This document shows positions 41,566 to 50,417 of a DNA stretch of 64,000 nt, piece after piece. Numbering within the stretch: position 1 is the stretch's first letter; each line of letters opens with the position of its first letter. The stretch is taken from assembly GCA_017510785.1 (NCBI GenBank), contig JAFWMH010000077.1, positions 1-64,000 of the forward strand. The letters are read 5' to 3'. Source of the DNA: Atopobiaceae bacterium. Lineage in GTDB: Bacteria > Actinomycetota > Coriobacteriia > Coriobacteriales > Atopobiaceae. The notes under the pieces were generated by a model, which was not told the DNA's origin, searched no databases, and saw only the letters and a program-made list of their open reading frames with translations. A program made the position numbers and the translations under genes.

Positions 41566-42728
41566 GCCCCGACCTCCCGTAAAACGACGTGCGCCGCCTC
41601 GCGCGCGCGACGGTCGCACTCCCATAGTTGCTCTATGGTACTTACCCGCTCCACGGCAGCGCGTTCCATCACGGTGCCAACAATCCTCTCAATGTCCAAA
41701 AAACCGCAGGCCCCCTCGCGAAACGCCGCGTTCGCAACCTCGTTCGCAGCGTTCATCACGCACGGCAGCGTGCCTCCCGCACGGCCCGCCTCGCGAGCAA
41801 GACGCAAGCAGCCAAAGGTTTCTTCGTCGGCCTCGCCAAACGAAAGCGGCGGCTCCATGTGCCAGTTTTGCGGCTCGCAGGGAGCCTCCCACCGCTCAGG
41901 ATAACTCATGCCGTATTGGATGGGAATCCGCATGTCGGACGGACCGAGCTGCGCCTTAACCGAGCCGTCCACGAACTCCACCATGGAGTGAATGCGACTT
42001 TGACGATGCACGAGCACACGGACGTCGTCTACGCCCACACCAAACAGGTGGTGCGCCTCAAGCACCTCAAGGCCCTTGTTCATGAGCGTGGCGGAGTCAA
42101 TCGTGATCTTCGCCCCCATGTTCCACGTGGGATGCGCGAGCGCGTCGGCGGCCGTAACGCCACGCAACCGCTCGCGGTCCCATCCGTAGAAGGGACCTCC
42201 CGAGCACGTGAGCCACAGGCAACGCACGGCGGCCGGCTCCCCCACCAGGCTTTGGAATATGGCGCTGTGCTCGGAATCAACCGGCACGAGTTGGCCTTCC
42301 TGAAGCATGGGCATGAGCAGGTCGCCCGCCACGACGATGGACTCCTTGTTGGCATACGCCACGCGCTTGCCCGCGCGAACGGCCGCAAGCGCGGCTTCGA
42401 TGCCCGCAAACCCAACGACGGCAAGCACCACGCAGTCCACCTCGGGCATGCAACCAAGCTCGGCGCAGGCCTTCGCGCCAACAAGCAACTCACACCCCTG
42501 CGGCAGCTCGTCGCACGAAACATCCTTCGCCCGCTCCTCGTCGGCAATTCCCACCCAACGCACGCCGAACTCACGTGCGTCGCGGCACAGCTCCTCCACC
42601 GAAGAGTGAGCCGAGAGCGCCACCACTTCGACCTTGTCGGCGTGCTGCTTGCACACGTCGAGCGTCTGCCTGCCAATGGACCCCGTGCAGCCAAGCACGG
42701 CAACCCGCAAGCGTTTATGTTGTATCAA
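41562..42728 (-). CDS. dxr: 1-deoxy-D-xylulose 5-phosphate reductoisomerase
   Basis: A 388-aa NADPH-dependent enzyme making MEP from DXP. The NADPH-binding GCTGSIGRQTLDV is at the N-terminus, and the metal and substrate residues are in VPVDSEHSAIFQ, LTCSGGPFYGW and HPTWNMGAKITIDSATLMNKG. The start is a TTG at 42728 that overlaps the cdsA stop (TTGA) and follows GGGAGG. No ATG lies near the conserved N-terminus. It sits between cdsA and rseP. Confidence 0.96.
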   Translation of the reverse strand: MIQHKRLRVAVLGCTGSIGRQTLDVCKQHADKVEVVALSAHSSVEELCRDAREFGVRWVGIADEERAKDVSCDELPQGCELLVGAKACAELGCMPEVDCVVLAVVGFAGIEAALAAVRAGKRVAYANKESIVVAGDLLMPMLQEGQLVPVDSEHSAIFQSLVGEPAAVRCLWLTCSGGPFYGWDRERLRGVTAADALAHPTWNMGAKITIDSATLMNKGLEVLEAHHLFGVGVDDVRVLVHRQSRIHSMVEFVDGSVKAQLGPSDMRIPIQYGMSYPERWEAPCEPQNWHMEPPLSFGEADEETFGCLRLAREAGRAGGTLPCVMNAANEVANAAFREGACGFLDIERIVGTVMERAAVERVSTIEQLWECDRRAREAAHVVLREVGA

Positions 42729-43678
42729 AGAATACCTCCCAATTGCAGGATGAAGTACGCAACGACACTGCCAAACAATATGGAGTCGGTGCGGTCGAGC
42801 AATCCGCCATGACCAGGCAAAATGTTGCCGGAATCCTTTACGCCCACGCCGCGCTTTATGCGCGACTCAAACAAATCGCCCAGCACGGCCACAACGGCCT
42901 CAACAACACCGCATAGTGCGGCAACAGGCATGGTGAGTCCTCCCACGCCAAAGAATGCGGCGATGCACCACACGGCAACACAGCCCACGATTCCGCCAAA
43001 GAACCCCTCCCAGCTCTTGTTGGGAGAGGTGCGAGGAGCCATCTTGTGTTTTCCTATGCTCGACCCCACCAGGTAGGCGAACGAATCCTCAACCCACACC
43101 GAACCAATGGTAACAAGAGCAATGAGCGCGCCCTGCATGCCAGGATTGCTTGCGCGTACCAACGCAAGGCACGAAAGGGTAACCGACGTGTACACGGGAC
43201 CAAACACGCTTACCGCAGCATCGGCAACGTTCGCCCGAGGGTTAAACACGAACCACGTCGCCACCGCGAGCAAAAGGATGCACAAGATGCAGAGCAGCAT
43301 CTCCGTTCCCACCAGCCCCGGAATGCAAGCAGCAAGGGGAAATGCCAGCGCAGCGCCAAGTCCCAAAATCTCGCTCGGGCGACGTCCCGCCATGCGCGTG
43401 ATGCGGAAGAACTCCGAACAGCACAACCAGGCCATCGCGGCAAGAAGCACCGCCGTGGGAATGATGCCCCACACAAGGCACCCAACGATAACGACCACAT
43501 AAATGACGCCCGAAAGCGTGCGCGTGATGAGCTTCTCCGTCCAGCCACGCACGCGCTGGCCCTTGAGCTCGCCCGCAACACGTCGCTCTTCCTTGGATTC
43601 CCGTCGGTTCTCGAGCCTCTCGATGCCCTTCTCGAGACCTACGGCCTTTTGCTCGTCGCTCTGAGTGTCTCTGCTCAC
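42725..43678 (-). CDS. cdsA: Phosphatidate cytidylyltransferase
   Basis: A 317-aa multi-pass membrane enzyme that makes CDP-diacylglycerol from phosphatidate and CTP. The family signature is in SPNKSWEGFFGG and SRIKRGVGVKDSGNILPGHGG followed by LLDRTDS. The GTG at 43678 overlaps the uppS stop (GTGA) and follows GGAGGAG. The first 55 residues are a charged cytoplasmic extension (EKGIERLENRRESKEER). Membrane helices follow from about residue 60. Confidence 0.95.
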   Translation of the reverse strand: MSRDTQSDEQKAVGLEKGIERLENRRESKEERRVAGELKGQRVRGWTEKLITRTLSGVIYVVVIVGCLVWGIIPTAVLLAAMAWLCCSEFFRITRMAGRRPSEILGLGAALAFPLAACIPGLVGTEMLLCILCILLLAVATWFVFNPRANVADAAVSVFGPVYTSVTLSCLALVRASNPGMQGALIALVTIGSVWVEDSFAYLVGSSIGKHKMAPRTSPNKSWEGFFGGIVGCVAVWCIAAFFGVGGLTMPVAALCGVVEAVVAVLGDLFESRIKRGVGVKDSGNILPGHGGLLDRTDSILFGSVVAYFILQLGGIL

Positions 43679-44460
43679 GATGCCGAAACTCCTCCAAACC
43701 TCCTGTCGCGCCTCTGATACGCACAGATGGCACGCAGCATATCCCAACGCGAAAAATCCGGCCAATGCTTGTTCACAACATAGAACTCGGTGTACGCAAG
43801 CTGCCAAAGCAGGTAGTTCGAAAGCCTCAACTCGCCCGACGTGCGAATGAGCAGCTCAGGGTCGGGCAGGCCATGGGTGTACAGACGCTCCGCTATGGCG
43901 CTTTCGTCCACCTCGTCTAGCGCCAAGCTACCCGCCGCCACGTCCTTTGCCACGAGCCGGGCCGCACGTACGAGTTCCGCACGCGAGCCATAGTTTACGG
44001 CCAAGGCAAATTCCATGCCTGTGTGCGACGCCGTTTTGGCAAGACCCTCCTCAAACACCTCTCGCGTGTTTTCGGGAAGAGAATTTATGTCGCCCAAAAA
44101 CCGCAGCCGCACGTTTTCCTGAAAAAACAGCGGCAGCTCCTTAAGGAGCGTCGTCGCAAACAGGTGCATAAGGAGGTTGACCTCCTCTTGCGGCCTCTTC
44201 CAGTTTTCCGTAGAGAACGCATAGGCCGAGAGGACATCTATACCAAGCCGCACGCTCGTGGTTACCGCTTCCCTCAGCGCATCCACGCCGGCAATGTGGC
44301 CTTCATGGCGAGGACGCCCCTGTGCCTGCGCCCATCGACCGTTGCCGTCCATGATGAGCGTTACATGCCGCGGAATCCTCCCGAGGTCGATGCTTTCCAG
44401 CGAAATGTCCTCGGGAGGGTTCGCGTAGTACGCCCTCAGCTTTTGTTCGTCGAACTCCAC
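43675..44460 (-). CDS. uppS: Undecaprenyl diphosphate synthase (cis-prenyltransferase)
   Basis: A 261-aa cytoplasmic enzyme that extends farnesyl diphosphate to the C55 lipid carrier for peptidoglycan. Motifs: HVTLIMDGNGRWAQ with the catalytic Asp, AYAFSTENWKRP, and RTSGELRLSNYLLWQ (usual RTSGExRLSNF). The GTG at 44460 directly follows the frr stop (TAGGTG), so translation is coupled. Confidence 0.96.
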   Translation of the reverse strand: MEFDEQKLRAYYANPPEDISLESIDLGRIPRHVTLIMDGNGRWAQAQGRPRHEGHIAGVDALREAVTTSVRLGIDVLSAYAFSTENWKRPQEEVNLLMHLFATTLLKELPLFFQENVRLRFLGDINSLPENTREVFEEGLAKTASHTGMEFALAVNYGSRAELVRAARLVAKDVAAGSLALDEVDESAIAERLYTHGLPDPELLIRTSGELRLSNYLLWQLAYTEFYVVNKHWPDFSRWDMLRAICAYQRRDRRFGGVSAS

Positions 44461-45006
44461 CTAAATCTCCATGACCTCTGCGGTCTTTTGCTTAAGAAGC
44501 TCGTCCACCTTGCCCACGTATTTATCTGTGAGCTTTTGAATGCGCTTCTTCTCGGCGTTTTGCATGTCTTCCGAGAGCTCCTCGTCGCGATCCACGGAGC
44601 GGTTGGCGTCCTTGCGGGCATTGCGCACGGAAATGCGCGCTTCCTCAGCGAGCTGCTTGCAGTCGCGCACGAGCTCGCGACGGCGCTCCTCCGTGGGCTG
44701 AGGGAAGGGCAGACGAATCGTGCGTCCGTCGTTGGAAGGGGTAATGCCGAGGTCGGACTGGCGAATTGCCTTTTCGATGTTGTTGAGCGCGGATTTGTCC
44801 CACGGCTCAACGAGAAGCATCGAAGCCTCGGGCACCTTTACGCCGGCAAGCTGTGTAATGGGCGTGGGCTGGCCATAGTAGTCCACGCTGATTGAGTCCA
44901 GAATGTGCGGGTTTGCGCGACCCGTACGAACCCTGCCAAAGTTGTACTTAAGAGAGTCGATGCTCTTCTCCATACGCTCTTCGGCCATATCGGTATGCTT
45001 GCTCAT
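44461..45006 (-). CDS. frr: Ribosome recycling factor
   Basis: A 181-aa protein of the usual length (about 185). Typical stretches are MEKSIDSLKYNFGRVRTGRANP, split here by a long helix, and the C-terminal helix SVRNARKDANRSV. It frees ribosomes after termination together with EF-G. ATG at 45006 is 1 bp past the pyrH stop. Confidence 0.97.
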   Translation of the reverse strand: MSKHTDMAEERMEKSIDSLKYNFGRVRTGRANPHILDSISVDYYGQPTPITQLAGVKVPEASMLLVEPWDKSALNNIEKAIRQSDLGITPSNDGRTIRLPFPQPTEERRRELVRDCKQLAEEARISVRNARKDANRSVDRDEELSEDMQNAEKKRIQKLTDKYVGKVDELLKQKTAEVMEI

Positions 45007-45007
45007 G

Positions 45008-45736
45008 CTACTCGACCTTTCCTTCCACGACGGTAGTACCGACGTTTTCCCCACGGAGCGCCTTGGCGAAGGCCTCCGTCTCTTCCATATTGAACACCAT
45101 AATAGGCATGTGGTTATCTTGACACAACGCCGTCGCCGTTGCATCCATCACCTTGAGTCCGCGCGACAAAACGTCGGCGTACGTAATGGTGTTGAACTTC
45201 GTTGCCTCAGGATGTGTAACGGGATCGGCATCGTAAATGCCGTCGACCTTGGTGGCCTTCATGAGCACCTCGGCGTCTATTTCGCAGGCGCGCAGTGCGG
45301 CCGCGGTATCCGTCGTGAAGTACGGATTGCCCGTGCCCGAAGCAAAAATAACGATGCGTCCCTTCTCGAGGTGCCGAATGGCACGACGACGAATATATGG
45401 CTCGGCCACCTGACGCATTTCGATGGCGCTCATCACCCTGCAATCCATGCCGTTGCGCTCGAAGCAGTCCTGCAACGCAATGCAGTTTATGGTTGTTGCA
45501 AGCATGCCCATGTTGTCGCCCTGGGCACGATCCATGCCCGCCGCAGCACCGGCAACCCCGCGGAAGATGTTGCCACCACCCACGACGATTGCCACCTGCA
45601 CGCCATCCGCCCAAGCGCTCTTTACGCTATTGGCCATGCGCTGGAGCACGTTGGGGTCGATGCCGTACTGGCCGGCGCCCATCAGCGCCTCTCCCGAGAG
45701 CTTGAGTAGCACACGATGATACTTGTAAGTCGTCAC
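45008..45736 (-). CDS. pyrH: UMP kinase
   Basis: A 242-aa hexameric UMP kinase of the amino acid kinase fold. Motifs: [11 protein letters not shown] at the N-terminus, [10 protein letters not shown] for the phosphate loop, and [20 protein letters not shown]. The GTG at 45736 follows GGAGGAAAC. It begins the pyrH-frr-uppS-cdsA-dxr-rseP-ispG-proS series, which sits downstream of the tsf terminator. Confidence 0.97.
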   Translation of the reverse strand: MTTYKYHRVLLKLSGEALMGAGQYGIDPNVLQRMANSVKSAWADGVQVAIVVGGGNIFRGVAGAAAGMDRAQGDNMGMLATTINCIALQDCFERNGMDCRVMSAIEMRQVAEPYIRRRAIRHLEKGRIVIFASGTGNPYFTTDTAAALRACEIDAEVLMKATKVDGIYDADPVTHPEATKFNTITYADVLSRGLKVMDATATALCQDNHMPIMVFNMEETEAFAKALRGENVGTTVVEGKVE

Positions 45737-45844
45737 GTTTCCTCCGTTCCACGATTCCTACCACAGTCTAGCAGAACGCATGCGAGCCTAACATAAACAC
45801 ACACCCGAAAGAACGAATGAGACAAACTCCCGGCGGGTGCATTA

Positions 45845-45884
45845 CAAAAACGGGCCACCAGGGGAATGCCCCAGTGGCCCGTCC
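45845..45884 (-). terminator. Terminator after rpsB-tsf
   Basis: On the minus strand ACGGGCCAC pairs with GTGGCCCGT, with an inner TGGGGC / CCCC stem, then TTTTTG. It separates tsf from pyrH. Confidence 0.92.
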
Positions 45885-45914
45885 TTTTGGATTCCTTGCG
45901 TTCCCTACGTTAGC

Positions 45915-46784
45915 TTATGCGCCAAACTGGAAGCGCACGAAGTCGACTATCTCGATGTTGTCGCCAACCTTGGCGGAAACCTGCTTGGCGAGCTCGCCAA
46001 CCGTGATGTCGGGATTCTTCACGAAGTCCTGCTCGGTAAGAGCACGCTCCTTGAAGAACTTCTTGAGACGACCCATCACGATGCCATCCCAGAACTTCTC
46101 GGGACGACCGGACTCGGCAGCCTGTGCACGATAGATTTCCTTCTCGTGCTCGACGATTTCGGCGGGAACCGACTCGCGCGTGGCGCCTGCGGGATCGGCA
46201 GCTACGACCTGCATTGCAACGTCGTGCGCGAACGTCTTGAACTCGTCGTTCTCGAAGGTCTCGGGGTTGCTGAACGAGAACTGCACCATGGAGGCAAGCT
46301 TGCCGTTGTGGTGGATGTAGCTCACGAGACCACCCTCGTCGAGGGCAACGCGCTCGAAGCGCTGGATCTTCATGTTCTCGCCGATGACGTGAATCATTTC
46401 CTTGAGCTCTGCGTCAACGGTGTTGCCGTTCATCTCGCATGCAAGCAGCGCCTCAACGTCGGCGGGAGCCTGCTCATTGGCGACCTTGGCAAGAGCCGTC
46501 GCGAAGTCGCAGAACTTGGCGTTGGTGCCTACGAAGTCGGTTTCGCAGGTGAGCTCGAGCAGGGTGCCCGTCTTGCCGTCCTCGCTCACGTAAGCTGCGA
46601 TGGTGCCCTCGTTGGTGTCGCGACCGGCACGCTTAACGGCCTTGGCAAGACCCATCGTACGCAGGACGTCGACGGCCTTCTCGATGTCGCCTTCGGCCTC
46701 GACGAGTGCCTTCTTGCACTCCATCATGGGAGAGTCGGTCATCTCGCGGAGCTGCTTTACCAGAGCAGCAGATATCTTGGCCAT
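45915..46784 (-). CDS. tsf: Translation elongation factor Ts
   Basis: A 289-aa guanine nucleotide exchange factor for EF-Tu. The N-terminal UBA-like part has VKQLREMTDSPMMECKKAL, and the core has the ETDFVGTNAKF signature. ATG at 46784 has a GGAGG sequence upstream. It lies 76 bp after rpsB in the conserved rpsB-tsf pair. Confidence 0.97.
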   Translation of the reverse strand: MAKISAALVKQLREMTDSPMMECKKALVEAEGDIEKAVDVLRTMGLAKAVKRAGRDTNEGTIAAYVSEDGKTGTLLELTCETDFVGTNAKFCDFATALAKVANEQAPADVEALLACEMNGNTVDAELKEMIHVIGENMKIQRFERVALDEGGLVSYIHHNGKLASMVQFSFSNPETFENDEFKTFAHDVAMQVVAADPAGATRESVPAEIVEHEKEIYRAQAAESGRPEKFWDGIVMGRLKKFFKERALTEQDFVKNPDITVGELAKQVSAKVGDNIEIVDFVRFQFGA

Positions 46785-46860
46785 GTTATTGCCTCCTTAA
46801 CAGTAGCCATGGGTACACTCTACAAATATGACAATTTCGCTCGGGTAGCCTCGGCTTTGC

Positions 46861-47637
46861 CTACTCCTCGGCCTCAGCGTCGTCCTCGGCTTCCTCAACC
46901 TCGACGGCAGGAATAACCTCGCCAGAGGCCATTTCCTCGGCGCTGATTTGCTCCTTGCCGGAACCAGCGAGGACCGCGTCGGCCACGAGCTCGCACATAA
47001 GCGAGACGGAGCGGATGGCGTCGTCGTTCGCAGGGATGCCATACTCGATGACGTCGGGGTCGGAGTTCGTGTCGAGCAAACCAATGACGGGGATGTGCAG
47101 ACGGTTGGCTTCCTTAACCGCAATCTCCTCGCGCTTGGTATCGACCACGAAAATGGCCTGCGGGAGGGACTTCATGTTGCGAACGCCACCCAGGTTGCGC
47201 TGGAGCTTCTCGAGCTCCTTCGTGAGCACGGCCTGCTCCTTCTTGCCACGCTCGGCCATACGACCGTCCTCGACCATCGTCTCGAGCTCCTCCATGCGGT
47301 CGATACGCGAACGCATGGTAACGAAGTTGGTGAGCATGCCGCCGAGCCAACGCTGATTGATGTAGGGCATGTTAGCGCGCGTCGCCTGCGTGGCGATGGG
47401 CTCCTGAGCCTGCTTCTTCGTACCTACGAAAAGCACGGAACCGCCACGGGCAGCCGTCTCGCGCAGCACGGTGTAGGCGCGGTCGGCGTTGATGATGGTT
47501 TGCTTGAGGTCGAGGATGTAGATGCCATTGCGCTCACCAAAGATGTACGGACGCATCTTCGGGTTCCAGCGGCGCGTTTGGTGACCATAGTGGCAACCTG
47601 CGTCGAGCAGCGTCTGGATGTTGATCTTAACAGCCAT
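46861..47637 (-). CDS. rpsB: 30S ribosomal protein S2
   Basis: A 258-aa S2 protein. Signatures: LLDAGCHYGHQTRRWNPKM and NQRWLGGMLTNF, then DANRLHIPVIGL-like KEANRLHIPVIGLLDTN. The tail is acidic (about 25 residues, EEAEDDAEAEE), as in many Actinobacteria. ATG at 47637 is preceded by AGGAGG. The leader (to about 47780) contains a hairpin CCGTGGTGC / GCAGCCACGG that may serve S2 feedback, which I cannot verify. Confidence 0.97.
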   Translation of the reverse strand: MAVKINIQTLLDAGCHYGHQTRRWNPKMRPYIFGERNGIYILDLKQTIINADRAYTVLRETAARGGSVLFVGTKKQAQEPIATQATRANMPYINQRWLGGMLTNFVTMRSRIDRMEELETMVEDGRMAERGKKEQAVLTKELEKLQRNLGGVRNMKSLPQAIFVVDTKREEIAVKEANRLHIPVIGLLDTNSDPDVIEYGIPANDDAIRSVSLMCELVADAVLAGSGKEQISAEEMASGEVIPAVEVEEAEDDAEAEE

Positions 47638-48009
47638 GTTGTAACCTCCTGTGGTTGATCCTCCGCGCGATGTCATTCCCCTCGAACCACCCGGGCCGTG
47701 GCTGCAACCCGAGCACCACGGACGAGGAGTCGTCACGCGTGTGTCGTCTATCGTGCGGTCGCACGACAAGAACTTAGTGTAGCACAGCAGGCACCTATTG
47801 CATATTGCTTTTTTCTCGTTTCACAAATCAATACGCAGTGCGTCGCACCGTCCCGCCCTGCCCAAGCCCTGCCCCTAAAGAATAGTCGAATGTCCCGTCC
47901 GTGGCCCGGAGGGCGCCGTGCTCACACAGTCCTCGTTCCTGCGGAACTGCGCGCGGCTGCTCCTCCGGGCCACTTCGCGATTTGACGCTTCTTTAGGGGC
48001 AGGGATACA
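47638..48009. other. rpsB leader and MITE-like element
   Basis: This 372-bp gap holds the rpsB leader, a possible -10 box TACACT near 47772-47777 on the minus strand, and MITE-like element copy 2 (47867-48004), which ends 5 bp from the NlpC/P60 gene stop. No further gene. Confidence 0.6.
47867..48004. repeat. MITE-like palindromic element, family P3, copy 2
   Basis: 138 bp with terminal inverted repeats CCCTGCCCCTAAAGAA / TTCTTTAGGGGCAGGG continued by GTGGCCCGGAGG / CCTCCGGGCCAC. The core is the reverse complement of copy 1 (30947-31071). A small inner hairpin GTTCCTGCGGAAC lies in the core. Confidence 0.85.
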
Positions 48010-49362
48010 TCACTCGTAAAGGCCGATGCTTCCAGCAGACGTGTAGTTCTCGTTCATGTCGCTCAAAACAACGGACGAACCGTTCGCGTGAATCACCTGG
48101 CCGTCGCCTGCGTAAATCGCCACATGGTTGCCCGACTGACTGGCGCTCACGTTGCCGATGTAGAACACGAGGTCACCCGGCTGGAGTTCGTCGGAAGCGG
48201 TAGCCATACTTGCCTGCCCCGCAGAGGAGTGCGGAATCTCGATGCCGGCCTGCTCGTACGCCCAGCTCGTCAGGCCAGAGCAGTCGAACGCCTCGCCCGG
48301 CGAGCTCGCGCCATACACATACTGAACGCCGATTTGCGAGTAGGCTGCCTCAAGAATCTTCGCACGCGCCTCGGAGGAAAGCCCAGAGGTGGAAACGGAG
48401 CCCGCGCTCGACCCGCCCGACGAAGTCTCGCCGGAAGCCGCGGCGGCAGTCTCCTGCGCAATCGTCGTTACCGCGCTGGCCACGCTCGCACCATCCGTGC
48501 TCGACGGCGCAGCGTTCGAACCCGCATTCGCTCCCGCATTCGCTCCCGCCGCGGCAGCGGCCGCCACATCGGCCGCCGTTGTGCCCGACTGAGCCGCAGG
48601 AGTACCAGCTGTTCCGTTGGCAAGCGCCGCCTCTTGCGCCGCAAGAGCCTCGACGGCCCTCGCCTGCTGCTCGACTATTTCGCTTACCTGCTTTTCGTCG
48701 AACGCAGCCCTAAGCGGCGCGCTCAGGCCCGCAATAAATCCCTGCTGGTCCTCCAACGACTTCTTGAGACCTTCGAGCTGCTGTTCCTTTTGCGTCGCAA
48801 GTTCGCGAAGCTCCCGCTCGGTATTCTCTAATGCCGTTTGCTGAGTTTGCAAATCCGCGGCAGCGTCCTTTACCTCGTTAACGCACTCGAGGTCGCGCGC
48901 AGTTACCTTATCGATGTAGTGAAGGGCACTCACGAGCTCCTCAAGCGAGTTGGTACCCAGAACAATATCTAAGAGCGAGCTGGCACCAGCCTTGTAGTTT
49001 GCGGAAATGCGATTGGCAAGCGTATCCTGCGCCGTTGCAAGACGTCCTTCGGCCGCAGTGATTTTTTCGCCCAGCTGCGCCTTTTGCTCCTCGGCTTTCC
49101 CGAGTTCGAAATAGGTATCGTTAAGAGACTCGCCAACCTCGGCAACCTGCATGGAAAGCTCGCCATATTTGGTCCATGCCGCGTCGAGATCGGCGGCGCT
49201 TGCCTGCGCCGGCTGAGCCTCGGCCGGCTGAGCCTCGGCCTGTTGCACCTCGGGGGCAGGTGCCTCCTGCGACTCTTGTGCATAAACGGTGGCGGGCATC
49301 CCACCAACGCCCAAAGCAAATGCCAACGATGCTGTGACAATTGCTCGAGTATGCGTAGACAT
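48010..49362 (-). CDS. Secreted NlpC/P60 peptidoglycan endopeptidase with coiled coil
   Basis: A 450-aa protein; ATG at 49362 with TGGAGG upstream. A signal peptide (about residues 1-28) is followed by a short Pro/Ala/Gln tether, a long coiled coil (about 60-240) of the PcsB/RipA-like type and an Ala/Gly/Ser-rich linker. The NlpC/P60 domain occupies about residues 335-450. The catalytic Cys is in AFDCSGLTSWAYEQAG, the His in SGNHVAIYAGDG, and the third polar residue near VIHANG. It should cut stem peptides during daughter-cell separation. The coiled coil suggests control by an FtsEX-like complex, which is not in this window. Confidence 0.88.
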   Translation of the reverse strand: MSTHTRAIVTASLAFALGVGGMPATVYAQESQEAPAPEVQQAEAQPAEAQPAQASAADLDAAWTKYGELSMQVAEVGESLNDTYFELGKAEEQKAQLGEKITAAEGRLATAQDTLANRISANYKAGASSLLDIVLGTNSLEELVSALHYIDKVTARDLECVNEVKDAAADLQTQQTALENTERELRELATQKEQQLEGLKKSLEDQQGFIAGLSAPLRAAFDEKQVSEIVEQQARAVEALAAQEAALANGTAGTPAAQSGTTAADVAAAAAAGANAGANAGSNAAPSSTDGASVASAVTTIAQETAAAASGETSSGGSSAGSVSTSGLSSEARAKILEAAYSQIGVQYVYGASSPGEAFDCSGLTSWAYEQAGIEIPHSSAGQASMATASDELQPGDLVFYIGNVSASQSGNHVAIYAGDGQVIHANGSSVVLSDMNENYTSAGSIGLYE

Positions 49363-49494
49363 AATCCACCTCCATACATACAGTTTGTTATCTCAACACT
49401 ACACTAAACACTGTGAAAACACACCATGCATAACACGAAATACACTCTTCGACTATATCGTTTTCACAATGCGAACGGCAACTACGTTCAGCCG

Positions 49495-50415
49495 TTATTC
49501 GGCGCGCGGATGAGCTAATCGGGTAGCGCGTTTGAGGCGCTCCACCGAAAGGTGCGTATATATTTGTGTAGTCGCCAAACTCTCGTGCCCAAGCAGCTCC
49601 TGTACCGTTTTGAGGTCGGCACCACCCGTAAGGAGCTCCGTAGCATAGGTGTGGCGCATGGCATGGGGCGTGAGGTCGCCCTCGAGTCCCGCTAACGCGA
49701 TTTGCCGCTCGAAGCGCTTGCGCAATGCATCGGCACTCATCGCGTTGCCACGCGTCGAAACAAACAGGGCCTCGGTGGGCGGGCCCTCGCGCCGGCACGC
49801 AACAAGCTGGGGCCGCGCCACGCTAAGATATTCCTTCAACGCCGAAAGGGCGCGACCGTACACGGGCACGATGCGCTCCTTACGCCCCTTGCCGAACAAT
49901 CGCACCTGGCCCAACGCGAAGTCAATATCTGCAGGCACCAACGCCGCTACCTCCGATATGCGTGCCCCAGTTGCATACATCAACTCAATGAGGGCCGCAT
50001 CGCGCTTGCCCTCAATCGTCGTTGCATCGCATGAGTCAATAAGCGCGTCCACGTCCTCGTTCGACATGGTGCGTGGGAGCGTCTTCGTATGTTTACGACC
50101 AGGCATCGAGGAGAAGGGCGAGGATTCAATCTCGCCCTCCCGCTCGAGCCACTCGTAAAAGGCCCTCACGGCCGAGAGCCGCCGGTTTATGGTTTTATCT
50201 GCATAGCGCGCTTGGACTAAGTCGGCAAAGAAGCCCCGCAAACGACGGTACGACGCACCAAGCGGGTCGACTCCTTCGCCAAGGCACCAACGCCCGAACG
50301 ACTCTAGGTCGCCGCGATACGCTCGCAGCGTGTGAGGCGAGAGGTTGCGCACGCCTGAGAGCCACGTGGCGTATCGCTCCACAAGGTCCTCCCATCGTTC
50401 GGGCGAGGTCGTCAC
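49495..50415 (-). CDS. xerC: Tyrosine recombinase XerC-like
   Basis: A 306-aa site-specific recombinase. A SAM-like N-terminal core-binding domain (LVERYATWLSGVRNLSPHTLRAY) is followed by the catalytic domain with Arg in ATGARISEVAAL, Lys in GKGRKERIVP, HAMRHTYA, LGHESLATTQ and the nucleophile Tyr in IYTHLSVE. The GTG at 50415 is 2 bp after the trmFO stop. Position in the trmFO/dprA block favours XerC, used for chromosome dimer resolution, over a mobile-element integrase. XerC and XerD cannot be told apart by eye. Confidence 0.88.
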   Translation of the reverse strand: MTTSPERWEDLVERYATWLSGVRNLSPHTLRAYRGDLESFGRWCLGEGVDPLGASYRRLRGFFADLVQARYADKTINRRLSAVRAFYEWLEREGEIESSPFSSMPGRKHTKTLPRTMSNEDVDALIDSCDATTIEGKRDAALIELMYATGARISEVAALVPADIDFALGQVRLFGKGRKERIVPVYGRALSALKEYLSVARPQLVACRREGPPTEALFVSTRGNAMSADALRKRFERQIALAGLEGDLTPHAMRHTYATELLTGGADLKTVQELLGHESLATTQIYTHLSVERLKRATRLAHPRAE

Positions 50416-50417
50416 GG

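Noticed and set aside
49495-50415. Phage or island integrase
   Set aside because: The tyrosine recombinase is embedded in a housekeeping operon with trmFO and dprA; no attachment site or phage gene is near, so XerC fits better.
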